Shown here: positions 43,795 through 58,140 of the stretch, piece after piece
Position numbering within the stretch: the first letter of the stretch is position 1
How the letters are laid out: each line of letters begins with the position of its first letter
Assembly (NCBI GenBank): GCA_015179125.1
Contig: WHVA01000079.1
Span: forward strand, 124,001-188,000
Reading direction: 5' to 3'
Source of the DNA: Gautieria morchelliformis
Lineage: Eukaryota; Basidiomycota; Agaricomycetes; Gomphales; Gomphaceae
DNA length: 64,000 nt
Translations under genes and position numbers: made by a program
The notes under the pieces: generated by a model
Database searches by the model: none
What the model was told of the DNA's origin: nothing
Seen by the model: the letters and a program-made list of their open reading frames with translations, nothing else

Positions 43795-46228
43795 CTTCCT
43801 CCTCGAAGACTGGCAGCCTGGCTGGAGATTGCGCAGACCGAACGTGGAAGGATCCCACGTTGCGTTAGCAGCTGCCACCGGTGTCTTTCTTCGAGGCCTT
43901 TTCCTCGTGTTCCCGCGAGAGAGTGTACTGTTCTGGACGGCACTATAAACCGCTGCGCAATGCCAGTAGGGTGCACCGCCCTCTGAAGGCCAAGGCGACA
44001 CCATAAACCACCAACCCCCTAATTCCTTATCCCGACTTATCTACAATCCGAGTACCTGTCATCTACTACGCACCGCACACCCTCACGATGCCACCCTTCG
44101 ATCCGTCCTACCCTTCGTGCCTCAACTTCATACCCTCATGTCCGACCACCTTCGTGTCCCTCCTATCCGACTCCCCATCCACGACACGAATCCTCCTTGC
44201 GTTTCCCATCTCAGTTCTTTAAATTATATTCTGTTCAATGAAGGAAATAACATATAGGGTCAGATAAGGGAGGGCACGCAGGAGCTATAAGACGCATCCA
44301 CGACCATCGACTACTGTCCGTGTCAAAGGCTGAGGTGGCGTCAGATTTACACTAGGAGTGACGGAGAGTAGCACGCCTCAACGGAAGTGATATGTGACGT
44401 GGCACTACGATGAACCGCCGTTGAACATCAACATCTCTGACGCCTTCTGGACGTCGCATGAGCCGCACCCAGCCTCCAAATCATTCCAGACACGTAGCAA
44501 CAGCCCTGCACGCTCAGGTGCACATGCGCCCACCCACGAAGACTGCCTGCACACCCATCTCGTGCAGTCGCTTCTCCAGCGCATGCCACGGCTCCTCCCG
44601 CCACAGGTTGACTGCCACCTTCTGTCGACTACGCCGATGCCCATGAGGACCCGCAGGATACTGCAGACACCCCCCGCCGTGCGTCGCGCCGCCCCTCCCG
44701 CTTCGCCACGATGCCCAACCGCACCTCGACGTCGTACAGCCCCAGGGCATGCGGTACCGGCGACCCACGGTGCCCCTAGAACCACGAAACCCCTTCGCCG
44801 CCGCGCAGGCTTCCGCCACGCCTCGCTGTAGCCGCACGGCCACCGCACCCCTTCCCCCACGTGCACCTCCCTCCCTGCTCGTCACGCATGCTGCACAGCC
44901 CCGATACCGTGCGTATACGTGCCAAGTGCCTCGGGACCTCCGCAGACCGGCCGGAATTGAGGTCGATATGTGCGTGGCATGGCGCGTGATGCGCCCTTCG
45001 TCGCACCCATCTCATAGGGATTTTCAAGAAGCATCAAGTCCCTTCGACGCGGCGCAGGCTGCGCACGTTGCGCACTAATTGCCAGCCCCGCCACTGTCCC
45101 TTCCGTCTCTTACTCGGCGCTCCCTGTACAGGGACTCATGAGGCGAGCCCAGTTCAGCGCACCAGGGTCCGGCCAGCAAGGACCTCGGCCTGGTGCACGG
45201 CACTGCGGCAGGAGTGGGGTTAGGGCCAGATGAGTGGAAGGAGGGTCAGGATGTATGAGCTGAGAACGCACCCGGGAAAGCACAGGTACCGCGCAACCCG
45301 TCACGATCCGCCGCGTCTCCATGTGTCTCCCTCGCACTCCCATCTGACCTTTCTCCACCACCCATCCATGATGCACGACCACGACGAGCCACGGCGGTCC
45401 ACGGTAGTGCGACACCGACCCCTACGGACCCGTGGGACCTTGCGACCGCCAATCCGCGCGCGCACACGCGCACGCACGACGCGGAGCTACGCGAAGCTAC
45501 GCGGCCCTGTGCCAACGACCGCGCCGCTGCGCTTGCGCGCACTCGCCTCCACCCGCGCATGCACGCGCACCTGCCCAGCTGCGAGCTAGGCAACGACTCG
45601 GCATCAGCGAGCCCGTGACGCGCGACGCGCCGTCCGATGCCGACGTCCCCCCCGGACCCACACGGCACCGCGAGCACCCCACGGGATCTAGGGGCCTTAC
45701 AGCACCCCTACTACCGCGCTACCGCCCACATCGCACGCGTCGCGACGTCACGAACGCGCGCGAGGTTCGGTACCGATGGACGCGCCGCCGCGCGCCCGCT
45801 CACGCACGCAATTGCGGCCACGTGGGGACGTGCCGAACGGACCCCTCCACGCAGGCCGCAGCCCCATGTCCGAAGCGTACACGCAGTCGCGTCCTGCACC
45901 GTGACCTCAGCCCCACGCACGCACACGCAAGGTATGGCAGTGCTTCGGTGCATGGACAACGCCACACGCGCCCATGTGCACGGCGCTCCACCACCCCATG
46001 CTGCATGCTGCAGCGAGCTCAGAGGCATGCGGGGACGAGCGGTACGCATGGAGAGTTGCGTGACAGGTGCGCGGCGCGCTGAACGCCGTCGGGAGCAGGA
46101 CGACATCTGGGGCACGCAATGTGGGACATCCACGGGGATGTCAGGGAATGCGTGGCTGGGAGGACTCGAGTATGATCGGTGCAGGAGCACGGGAACGTGC
46201 GCCGGGCGCGGAGTGAGGGCGACTCTCT

Positions 46229-46274
46229 ACGCGATGGGTTTCCGCGTTGCGTACGTCGCTTCCGTGACGTCCCT
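46229..46274. repeat. 46 bp direct repeat inside LARD-like element, copy 2
   Basis: Second exact copy of 43749-43794, in the middle of the internal region. Flanking sequence is unrelated. Confidence 0.9.
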
Positions 46275-47380
46275 GCACATGCGTACCTTCCGCTCCCGTT
46301 CCGCACGGACTTCCCACATCGATCCGCACAGACCATACCTGCACTTCCGCACGCGCTCGGTACCTCACTCGAGCCCGACACTCTCACACGCTGCACAGCC
46401 AATTAGAACGCGCACGTCGGGACGCCGTGGGCTAAGAGGGGAGGTGAGAGCCAAGAGCCCCGCACTCTTGCTCAAGCCAGAAGTCCTCCGCCAGCTCCAG
46501 CGCACAATCAGAGATTCTATGCGCACCATAGACGCTTCGATGCATGCGCCACGGTCCCGCATTGCGCTGCGTCGAAGGCAGCTGCCATGGAGGCACGCTC
46601 GGTTGGATCCAGAGGTCGTGTTACCTAATGTCGGTGTCGGGGTACGTGTAGGCGCCGCGTACGTGGGCGAGCAACACGACGGCGACGCCCTCGTCATCGT
46701 GTGCGGTGTTATACGATGCACACTCGCTGTCGGCAGAGCCAGGCGCATGGCCCCAAACGCCAGCGCGTTCGGCGGCGCGACGCACGCGAGGCCCCGTACC
46801 GACGGACGTGCCGCCGTGCGCTGGCGCGCCACCCGCTCATGCACGCACAAACGTACACGCATGCCCGTCAGCATAGCGGTGGAAATGCCGAGGTTGCAAA
46901 GGAGCCCACCCTCACGCAGAGGCGGCCGCCACTCGCAAAACACGCAGCCGCACTCCCGCACCTGGTGGGCCAACTTCACCCGACTACACACAGCGCGAGG
47001 CCGCGCTGCCACCCAGATGATGTCGCCATGAGAGACCCGCATGTCACGCAGGCCAGGCAGCTTGCCGATCGCCACGCGGCACACCCGGGCCTTGTAGAGG
47101 GAGACCGCGCTCCTGCCATGTCACGACAAACGTGCGCCGCGCGTGCCAGTGTGTATGGTGCCGCGCGACCCCCGTCTCTTCGCCCGCCACGCTGCAGCGC
47201 GACACCCCGCCCCATGTCGGATTCGCACAGCCGGTGCTGACACAGCTCACACGGCCCAGTAGTGCAGCGCGAGCGCGGTGTTTCATCCAACGAGCGAAAG
47301 GCGGGCCTACCTACCTGGCACGTACCCTGTCACCCCACCACTCCGCACCTTTCCTTCCTCTCCCGCACCGCACGATGACA

Positions 47381-47414
47381 TGCGTCGGGACGACGCACCG
47401 TAGAAGAGGGGGTG
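47381..47414 (+). repeat. Internal duplicate of the 3' polypurine region
   Basis: TGCGTCGGGACGACGCACCG followed by TAGAAGAGGGGGTGA closely matches 48701-48734 (TGCGTCGGGACGTCGCATTC, TAGAAGGGGGGTGA), which abuts the 3' LTR. No LTR follows the internal copy. It may be an internal priming tract or the scar of an internal rearrangement. Confidence 0.7.
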
Positions 47415-48734
47415 AAAGTCACTCACTGCGTAAGGCGCACGTGCACACCCGCACGCCTCTCCAGGCTCCCGCATGTACTTGCCTCCCCGCATGCATGCAC
47501 GCACACATATCCGGCTGTGTCCTGAGCGACGTTCCCTGCGTCCATGAACGTGTGACGGACATCCCCTAGGTCCGAGAAGCACACGTCGCTTCAGAACTGA
47601 AGGCGCACCGCCAGGATGATGCGCGCATGCCACGAAGCTCAGCGGAGGAACGGCAAGCACCCCACGCGAGGATGCAGGCAGCCGCAGGTGCTACAACACG
47701 CCACGCACACCCATGTCGTCGTAAGGGGGGCTTGCCCACCGATGTCCCGCACATACGGATGTTGGCGACGCACAGGCTTGGATGCGCACACCCCGGGCAT
47801 GCTTGGTCCTTCCACCATGCGCCAGTGTTACCTCATTCCCAGCGGCCACGAAAGTGCTGCATAACCGCGCAGCCGGACACCTCCCTCCATGCCTCGTCGA
47901 GACCCCCCACACACCTTCTGACGTCGCCTCACGACCTGTTGCCAGGCCGCACCGACTTCGACGGCGATGAGTGGATAGCGACATGCGTTCCCTAGAGCGT
48001 TGGACATACTGAGATGGCCTGGGGTGGGATATGTGACATCCAGGATATCGCCCGCTGTCAGAAGTGTGCACCTTGCATACAATGCACACCTCCGTGGGTG
48101 CTGGAGCATGATGCCCATAGGTACTCTGCACTCTATGGCTCTCCTCTCAAGTTCCAGTGGCCACACAACCCGCACCGTGCGACCATGAGACGAGACGCGG
48201 ACATCGTGGCGGTGTCACCCACGCCCGTGACCACCGCGACATACCCACGTGCGCATGCCTGCCCTAGGAATACTGCAGCAGACGCTTTGCCACAAGGCTG
48301 ATGCACTTGTGCCTCCGCATGGGCAAACCGCACCCCCGCATGGGTTGCCACGCCATGCCAGCGGGTCGAAGTTCCCTTGGGTGCAGGCACATGCCCATCC
48401 GCGCAAGCCCGGTGTGCCTTGCACGCTATATGGACACGCTTGTACTGCCCCACACGTGCCCGTGTGCGTGTCCCGCCATTGCATCCCCCCCAGTGTGTCC
48501 TGCGGCAGTCGCGACCCCCCCACCATTGTGGCTGCAGACGGGGGGTGGCACATTCAACGTACTCTGCTCCCCTGCTCCCCATTCATGCACGCTCCACACA
48601 CCTCTAGCCTCTCTGTGTTTGCTGCGCACCGTTGTCACGGCCCCCACTGCGCCCTCCCACTTTGGATCAGTGGTTGGACCAAGTGCTGACTGAGACCTTA
48701 TGCGTCGGGACGTCGCATTCTAGAAGGGGGGTGA

Positions 48735-48966
48735 TGTCAGGGGACCACCTGTTCTTCTTTTTATTTGCCTTCCTTGCATCTCCCTTGTTGCATCCTTCCC
48801 TATTCCTTCCTGTGTTGCCACCAGTTGTGTGGCTTGCTTATGTCATTGTGTAGCAGCTATATAGTTCATCGCTGAGGTAAGGAGATCCTCACTCTGTTCT
48901 CTTTGGATCTCCTCTACCTCAGGTGCCGCTCTAGGGAGTAGAGCACCTGTTAGAGTCGCCCTTACA
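48735..48966 (+). repeat. LARD-like element 3' LTR
   Basis: 232 bp, identical by eye to 43466-43697 and followed by GTCATC. Confidence 0.93.
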
Positions 48967-50134
48967 GTCATCGTCGCACACTGTCAACAACCCCGCCCTT
49001 CAACGGCAGATAGCACAGGTCGAGGCACAGTACATCGGGCCTGGCGTGGCCCTGCCTCCACTGGCGGGGACAGTTCACCCTCCCTACCCGGGGGAGGGGA
49101 CGCTCATCCCACTCAGAGATCCACCAATCTCCGAGACGGGCCTCCTACCATGGCCTGTAGGGAAGGCCCAACAGCGTCGTACTCAATGGTACGACGTCTG
49201 CCCGCTCGACGACCCACGCTTCGTCGAACTCCTAGCGTGGGCAAAAGAAACGCCACAGCTCGCGCGTATTTAAACACATCGAGCGCGAACAACGCGCTCG
49301 CAATCCCAAAAGGGATTGTCTCGTGATAGTGGGTGGTACCCCGCACGATATCGCGGCCATCCTAAAGGGTTGGATACACAACCCTGAAGGAATCCCATCA
49401 GCCATCCGTGACAACGCGGATGGCACCTTCAACCTAGACGACATGGACGTCTGGATGTGGTTGAAGGCCCTTGCGCCCCGGGTCAAAGGGGTTGCATCAC
49501 CTCTCAGGGCGAGGCTACTCGACCTATTCGGCTCGACAGACCAATGGTCGAGCCTCGTCGACGCCAGGGAAGTGCTGACACCTCAGAGCACCACCCTATC
49601 ACGGGCCCATTCCCCGTGGGGTGCCGAGCCGGCCCCGACATCCCCCTCGCCGAGATTGCGAGATGGTTGGCCCGCTACGCAGGGGTCACTCGCGAGCGAG
49701 TGGCACGCATTGAACACTATGTTCAACGCAGCATCACCGGCGCGGCATTCAGTGCTGCCGCCCGCGAGGGCCAACAAAAGGTCCTCAAGACCAGCCATGT
49801 GAGGGCCGCGGTGCCGCGACCCCTCACTCACGCTCAGCTTGACCAAGAGCTGGCGTGCTTCCGGCCCCCTCCTCAAACTGAGGACCCGGCCGTTGAGGCC
49901 ATGCTCCGCGAGGACGCTGGCCTCATCACCCAAGCGGATACCGCCACTAGTGGTGAGGCTGACCAGCCCCACCCAATCACCACCGATGATGCGGAGGTGC
50001 CCCCGGAGGAGTCATGCGCTCCACCGGCCCCGTACGACGACGACGTCATCGTATCGGCCACTCTAGAGGACTCCATTATGGATGACCTCTATGAGTCGTA
50101 GTTGACCCCTATAGTTGTCTATAGAGGGGGAGGG

Positions 50135-50350
50135 TGTAAATAACCCATGTATCTACATGTACAATAGTTATTACATAATCCCAGTGGACCCCTTAGGGAC
50201 CCACTGTATAGTTTATGCGTGGGAACCGGCCAGCGGTTCCCATCGCATCTTACCCTTACACTGTCACTACGTAGCATTCAGAATACCACACATTGGTCAA
50301 GTTCTGTTGTGCCCTTGTGATACAAGGTCCTAAGATTGACATCCTTTTCA
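50135..50350 (+). repeat. Gypsy 3' LTR
   Basis: 216 bp, begins TGTAAATAACCC 31 bases after the accessory ORF stop and ends CATCCTTTTCA before TSD GACAA. Confidence 0.93.
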
Positions 50351-50355
50351 GACAA

Positions 50356-50600
50356 GATGCCACATGACGTGTCGTGTATCCCGATATAGTCAGCAAAGTC
50401 TTCTACCTTGGCCACTTGCCAACACAAATATTTCCTGGGTTGATAGAGAAGTTTCAGAGACCAGAAACTTATTTCATCAATTACCAAGGTACCATTTTGA
50501 GTACGGCACTCGCAAAGCATATGGCGGAAATTTTACCTGGCCTGATGATGCGCCATTGAGTACATATTATGTATTTTGCGACTTTGAAGTGATGGATTGA
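50356..50600 (+). pseudogene. Host coding remnant interrupted by the gypsy insertion
   Basis: After the TSD two overlapping frames are open. One reads KVFYLGHLPTQIFPGLIEKF then PETYFINYQGTILSTALAKH. The other runs to 50600 with NTNISWVDREVSETRNLF and EYGTRKAYGGNFTWPDD. Joining across the gypsy element, the 35493-35676 frame (EPALDSDTTYDK) continues into MPHDVSCIPI here. I do not recognise the protein. It is probably a decayed host gene that had already shifted frame or lost introns. Confidence 0.35.
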
Positions 50601-50740
50601 TGTATGAGCCGTCACAGGTGCGACTTGGTGGCACATGGTGACCGAACATACGTTCTGTCTCTTCTATGCATACTGTTGGTTAGGACCTACATCGTTAGGG
50701 CTCCTCGCGCAACCCTGAGCTAGTCGATAAATGGGCACTT

Positions 50741-50881
50741 AACCAAGGTTGACAGTCTGTGCGTACAACTAATGTACGTATCTCTCCTGGTCTTCACTGC
50801 CCCCAAACTATGAAATAGTAAACAACTTATGTTGTAGTGTGCACGTCAACCGCGTGTCAGGAGGCAAAGGTGTGTTACATG
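50741..50881. repeat. Inverted repeat, left arm (~141 bp)
   Basis: Reverse-complement match to 51203-51342 with about 90% identity by eye. For example AACTAATGTACGTATCTCTC here pairs with GAGAGATACGTACATTAGTT there. The arms are separated by about 320 bp. Confidence 0.85.
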
Positions 50882-50917
50882 CACCCTATTGCTGCCAGGT
50901 GTACGAAGGGCTACGGA

Positions 50918-51175
50918 ATTGTGCAGAACTAGAGTAAGGATTTTTGTTTATACGCCTGGTCTGGGGGGGGAAGGCTCAGAATTCAAACCGCTATTTAGTA
51001 TAAACCTTTCCGCTATATGTCCATTAGTGGATGAAATTTCAATGCAAGGTATATTCTGATTCCCCGCCAATCGTCAGATTTCAGTATGGCAACATATCTG
51101 TATGCATGTTTTAATTAACAGCTGTCCAACGTTCACCTCCCTTCAACTTTCTGCCTGCGAAAAGCCGACATTCCT
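50918..51175. repeat. Segmental duplicate of 27250-27305 plus 28049-28250
   Basis: Shares GTGCAGAACTAGAG, then AATTCAAACC, TATTTAGTATAAACCTTTCC and TGTCCATTAGTGGATGAA, and ends with CACCTCCCTTCAACTTTC. The left-hand copy carries the hAT-like element at the point where this copy reads straight through. Confidence 0.88.
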
Positions 51176-51202
51176 GGCAGCAGTAGGTGGTGACCCGCTT
51201 CT

Positions 51203-51342
51203 CATGTAACACACCTTCGCCTCCTGACACGCGGTTGACGTGCACTACAACATCAGTTGTTTACTATTTCATAATTTGAGGGCAGTGAAGACCAGGAGAG
51301 ATACGTACATTAGTTGTATGCACGAACTGTCGACCTTGGTTA
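51203..51342. repeat. Inverted repeat, right arm (~140 bp)
   Basis: Partner of 50741-50881; overlaps the 3' end of the ankyrin pseudogene. Suggests that a fragment of this gene end was copied in inverted orientation. Confidence 0.85.
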
Positions 51343-51983
51343 CACAAGTGTCCATCTGCCAAACACTCCTTCTCGTGGTTGGCATACGCTCCCTTTTCTA
51401 GCAGTAGTCGAATGATCCGATAATCCTCCCGAAACGCAGCCGTCTGCAGTGCAGTGCCAAGTCCTCCCCCTTGTGCGTTGACATCAGCTCCCTTCTCCAG
51501 CAGCCACAGAACAATTTCGTTGAACTCCCCAAATGACGCCAATATCCGCAGAACCCCTCGCATCCGCCCCATTCTCAAGAAGTAGCCGAACAATTGCACA
51601 GCTCCCTCTAGATGCGCAGCGGACTGCCAAGCAGTCCTACTCGTGCGCTGACATCCACTGCCTTCTCTAGCAGTAAACTCTCCCGATATGCTGCCCTGCA
51701 GCGCAGTGCTACCCTGTCTATATCCGCTCCATTTCAAGTAGTAACCTAACAATTCCATCATGCCCTTTAGACACTGCCGCCTGCAGTGCAGTTGGCACAT
51801 GCTCCACCTTCTGCGTTCACATCCGCTCCTTTCCTTAACAGACAAGAGGATGCTCTTTCTAGCCCAGTAATGAAGTGTAATAAAGAGGTGAGGCAATAGC
51901 CTGCCAGTCCTCTCCGAATGGAGATGGTACGTAAGCCGCAGCCAGTTTTTATACATAGCATCCACGGGGTCAAGAAGTGCCAT
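51264..51983 (-). pseudogene. Ankyrin-repeat protein pseudogene (right copy)
   Basis: Reverse strand opens DWMALLDPVDAMYKNWLRLT, resembling the linker after the NACHT part of fungal NACHT-ankyrin proteins. Degenerate ankyrin repeats follow: KGADVNAEGGACANCTAG in one frame, then in another frame IVLWLLEKGADVNAQGGGLG and RIIRLLLEKGAYANHEKE. The alternation of the GADVN motif between frames shows frameshifts, and several repeats are truncated. No start codon or NACHT domain in the window. Intact relatives are signalling proteins linked to non-self recognition. Confidence 0.68.
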
Positions 51984-52448
51984 CCAGTCTGTGAAGAGAA
52001 CCAGATCTACCAGTGGAATATTTGGATAGCGGATATAATGTCTTCATACTGAAAGATACGCAATGAACAGCAGGTAGACCAGACACGTCCCGAACAAGGT
52101 GTCAGCAATCATTTTGTCGAAATTATAGCATGACAGTGCTCTGTCGCGCCTTCGGAGGTGTTCTCGGAGATCAGACAAAAAATTGTGCCACTGGCAGCCT
52201 GAGCTCTGCCATGTCCTCGTCGTCTTTGTAATCGACTTTAAAATCGGAGGAAACATCTAGGACGAGACTGGAACATACAACTGCTACATTTCGTGGACCC
52301 CAAGGCCCCTGCCGTTGGTGTAGAACGAGTGGGATGCGGAGCGGAGGTAGAAGTGCGTCTGGAAATTTGCTTCTATAACAGGCGTCTGCTCGCGCACGTG
52401 CGCGTGACGGTGACCCTGCGTGTCTCCAATTTTTTGGGTGTACTTACC
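51984..52448. other. Intergenic, promoter side of the phosphatase gene
   Basis: No gene recognised. A minus-strand ORF at 52044-52256 is probably chance or further ankyrin-gene debris. The sequence just before 52449 stays open in the phosphatase frame, but its only upstream starts are non-ATG. Confidence 0.35.
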
Positions 52449-53488
52449 ATGACGGACAGCACCGTGAGGCAGCAACTAGTAATTTTTGACTTCGACTGGT
52501 AACGCCTTTTCCTCATTTCCCTTCATGCCGTTGATGATCCATAGGTCGCTTGTGGATCAGGATACGGATCGATGGGTTTTTGAAGTTCTAGCTCCTCATC
52601 TGCGCCGCAAGTTCGAGGACCTGGAAGAGACGGTCCAATTGACAGATCTTGTGTACGCATACCCTTTCCCATGCACCCCCTTTCTCAACACCTTACAGCG
52701 CGCAGTTATTAGTTGAACTCCATGCCTTGGGTGTAACCCGCCAAGATATCGAGGGGGCTATGCATATACTCCCCTTTGTCAGTCTCCGTTCGCAGTGAAC
52801 ATCACTTGTGATTCATTGCGCTTGACATAGCATCCTGCCATGGTTCGTGCAGTCGAACGGCTCAAGGCTGCACCTTCAGCACAGACTACGTTTGTGATCC
52901 TGTCGAACAGCAACTCCGCATACATCTCTGCCATCCTGCAAGTGCGTGCACTGCTTCTATCCTTTGTTTTCTCCTGATAATCACTCATTCAGCATCGGAA
53001 ATTGACGCACTTGTTCCAAGAAGTCATAACCAACCCTGCTACCTGGGAACCTTCAGGGTTACTTAGCGTGCGCAGACGAATAGATCCCGCCGGACCACAG
53101 CACAACTGCAGCGTAGGATGCAGTCCAAATATGTGCAAGGGTAAAGTATATCTCGTGCGAACCTTGATGTCCGAACTCATCCATAATACAGGTGAAGAGC
53201 TTCAGGCATTGCTGGCCAGGTGTCCAGATGAATTTGACCGTGTTGTGTATGTTGGGGATGGCGGAAACGATTTCTGTCCTATTTTACGACTTAGAAGGTG
53301 AGATACGTCGATGAGGTTGACCTTCGTCGGCGATTAACGTGTGTCATAGCCAAGACATTGCCTTAGCGCGCAAGTCCTTTGGGCTGGAGAAACGCATTGC
53401 CAAGGAGGGCGCCAAGGCTGGATTGCGCTGTAGTGTCCAATATTGGTCTGGCGCTTGGGAAGTTGAGGAGATGTTCACCAAGCTGTGA
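52449..53488 (+). CDS. PHOSPHO-type HAD phosphatase
   Basis: Haloacid-dehalogenase phosphatase of the PHOSPHO1/2 family, cytosolic, acting on small phosphate esters (phosphocholine and phosphoethanolamine for PHOSPHO1, pyridoxal phosphate for PHOSPHO2). The start is MTDSTVRQQLVIFDFDW. An intron at about 52499-52543 joins it to SLVDQDTDRWVFEVLAP. The nucleophile motif DFDWSLVDQDTD has both catalytic Asp and the family's later Asp. Motif II reads FVILSNSNSAYISAIL, with Asn where family members have Asp (S-D-x-N). The Cys-rich cap NPATWEPSGLLSVRR and CSVGCSPNMCKG matches the PHOSPHO zinc or Cys region. Motif IV is VVYVGDGGNDFCPILRL. The last exon ends EVEEMFTKL. About five short introns. Converges with YAK1. 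Confidence 0.85.
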
Positions 53489-53736
53489 ACATTCACACAT
53501 CACCCTTTTTGGATACAGTATTAGAGCAGTATGTGCAATCATCTAGAGCCCCACATCAGAGCAATGAACATCGAGTTTACATGATACATATGCGCTTGAG
53601 AACAACGTGAAGTTCTCCGTATGTGCCCCCACACCTGCGTGGTCACTCGGATGCATCAATGTGCAGAAAGAAAGATGGCAGAGCTAAAGATAGCGAGAAG
53701 AGAAAATATGGAAACAACTTTTGTATCATGGGCACG

Positions 53737-57743
<4,007 letters not shown>

Positions 57744-58140
57744 CTACCACGCTGTGATTGAGTCCGACGTTGGCAGCAAACGTCGCAAATGGGCGTGGCG
57801 TCGAGCAAGGACGAACAAAGGCAGGTGTGTCTGTAAAGTACGTAGTAAGAAGGTGGTCGTGCCGCCTGCCAGGCGACGACCAATCGAGGTGGACGTTGTG
57901 GACCCTTATTTGTCTCTCAGCTGCCGCCTGAAAGTCAGCCGTCACAACCAAGACATTGCAAAAATTTCACACTCGAACACTCGCTCGACGCAATATAGCT
58001 GGCGACGGCCTGCTATCGGCCTACTGCGTCCAGCCTTTCCAAGCCTCGACTGACACCTAACAACTGATACCACTGCTAAAAAGGACAGTACCTGACACGC
58101 AATGATCAAAAGCAGACACGGCAGGATTCCTATTGTTATG

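Larger units (their letters stand above)
43466..48966 (+). mobile_element. Non-coding LTR element (LARD-like), 5.5 kb, recent
   Basis: Two 232 bp LTRs (43466-43697, 48735-48966), TGTCAG...TTACA, identical as far as I can read. Flanked by GTCATC (43460-43465, 48967-48972); depending on the exact end this is a 5 or 6 bp target duplication. A polypurine stretch AGAAGGGGGGTGA precedes the 3' LTR. The ~5.0 kb internal part is GC-rich with CGCACGC-type simple sequence. No gag, protease, reverse transcriptase or integrase motif was found in any frame. This is the structure of a large retrotransposon derivative mobilised in trans. Confidence 0.85.
42639..50101 (+). pseudogene. Gypsy accessory ORF downstream of chromodomain, split by an LTR element
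   Basis: Same strand as pol, between chromodomain and 3' LTR. Part 1 (42639-43465) starts MMPPKYGMDVDPSTTTTQAT. It has DILHAPVDQEHWMIVGWEDA, a coiled coil (LQDIHDLKKEVKELECAVKD and HARIKELEEQLSAAQLQLKF), a Ser/Pro linker, and a basic patch AEQPKKKRKKLCSS that resembles a nuclear signal. The insertion at 43466 falls inside AVS|S. After it the same frame resumes (HTVNNPALQRQIAQVEAQYI) to 49273. Two frameshifts then lead through FNLDDMDVWMWLKALAPRVK and IPLAEIARWLARYAGVTRER to SIMDDLYES-stop at 50101. Without the insertion it would be about 630-650 residues. No membrane segments, so not envelope-like. Function unknown. Confidence 0.75.
35677..50350 (+). mobile_element. Ty3/gypsy chromodomain retrotransposon with extra ORF and nested LTR element
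   Basis: Flanked by TSD GACAA (35672-35676 and 50351-50355). LTRs 35677-35892 and 50135-50350 are 216 bp each, start TGTAAATAACCC and end in CA. By eye they differ at 7 positions. A polypurine tract AGAGGGGGAGGG precedes the 3' LTR. Order gag, protease, reverse transcriptase, RNase H, integrase, chromodomain identifies a chromovirus. A further ORF lies between the chromodomain and the 3' LTR, and it is split by a 5.5 kb element at 43466-48966. Without that insert the element is about 9.2 kb. Confidence 0.95.

Noticed and set aside
45637..47031. 464-codon plus-strand ORF inside the LARD-like element, and overlapping ORFs on the minus strand
   Set aside because: GC-rich, CGCACGC-type sequence leaves several frames open at once. 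The translation is His/Arg/Pro/Ala-rich with no domain, and no retroviral motif is present.
48014..48301. Cys-rich stretch resembling a zinc knuckle (CDIQDIARCQKCAPC) in the LARD-like element
   Set aside because: Spacing does not match CX2CX4HX4C, and there is no adjacent capsid-like sequence; treated as chance.
42639..50101. Accessory gypsy ORF as an envelope gene
   Set aside because: No signal peptide, transmembrane segment or fusion-like hydrophobic stretch; instead coiled coil and a basic nuclear-type patch.
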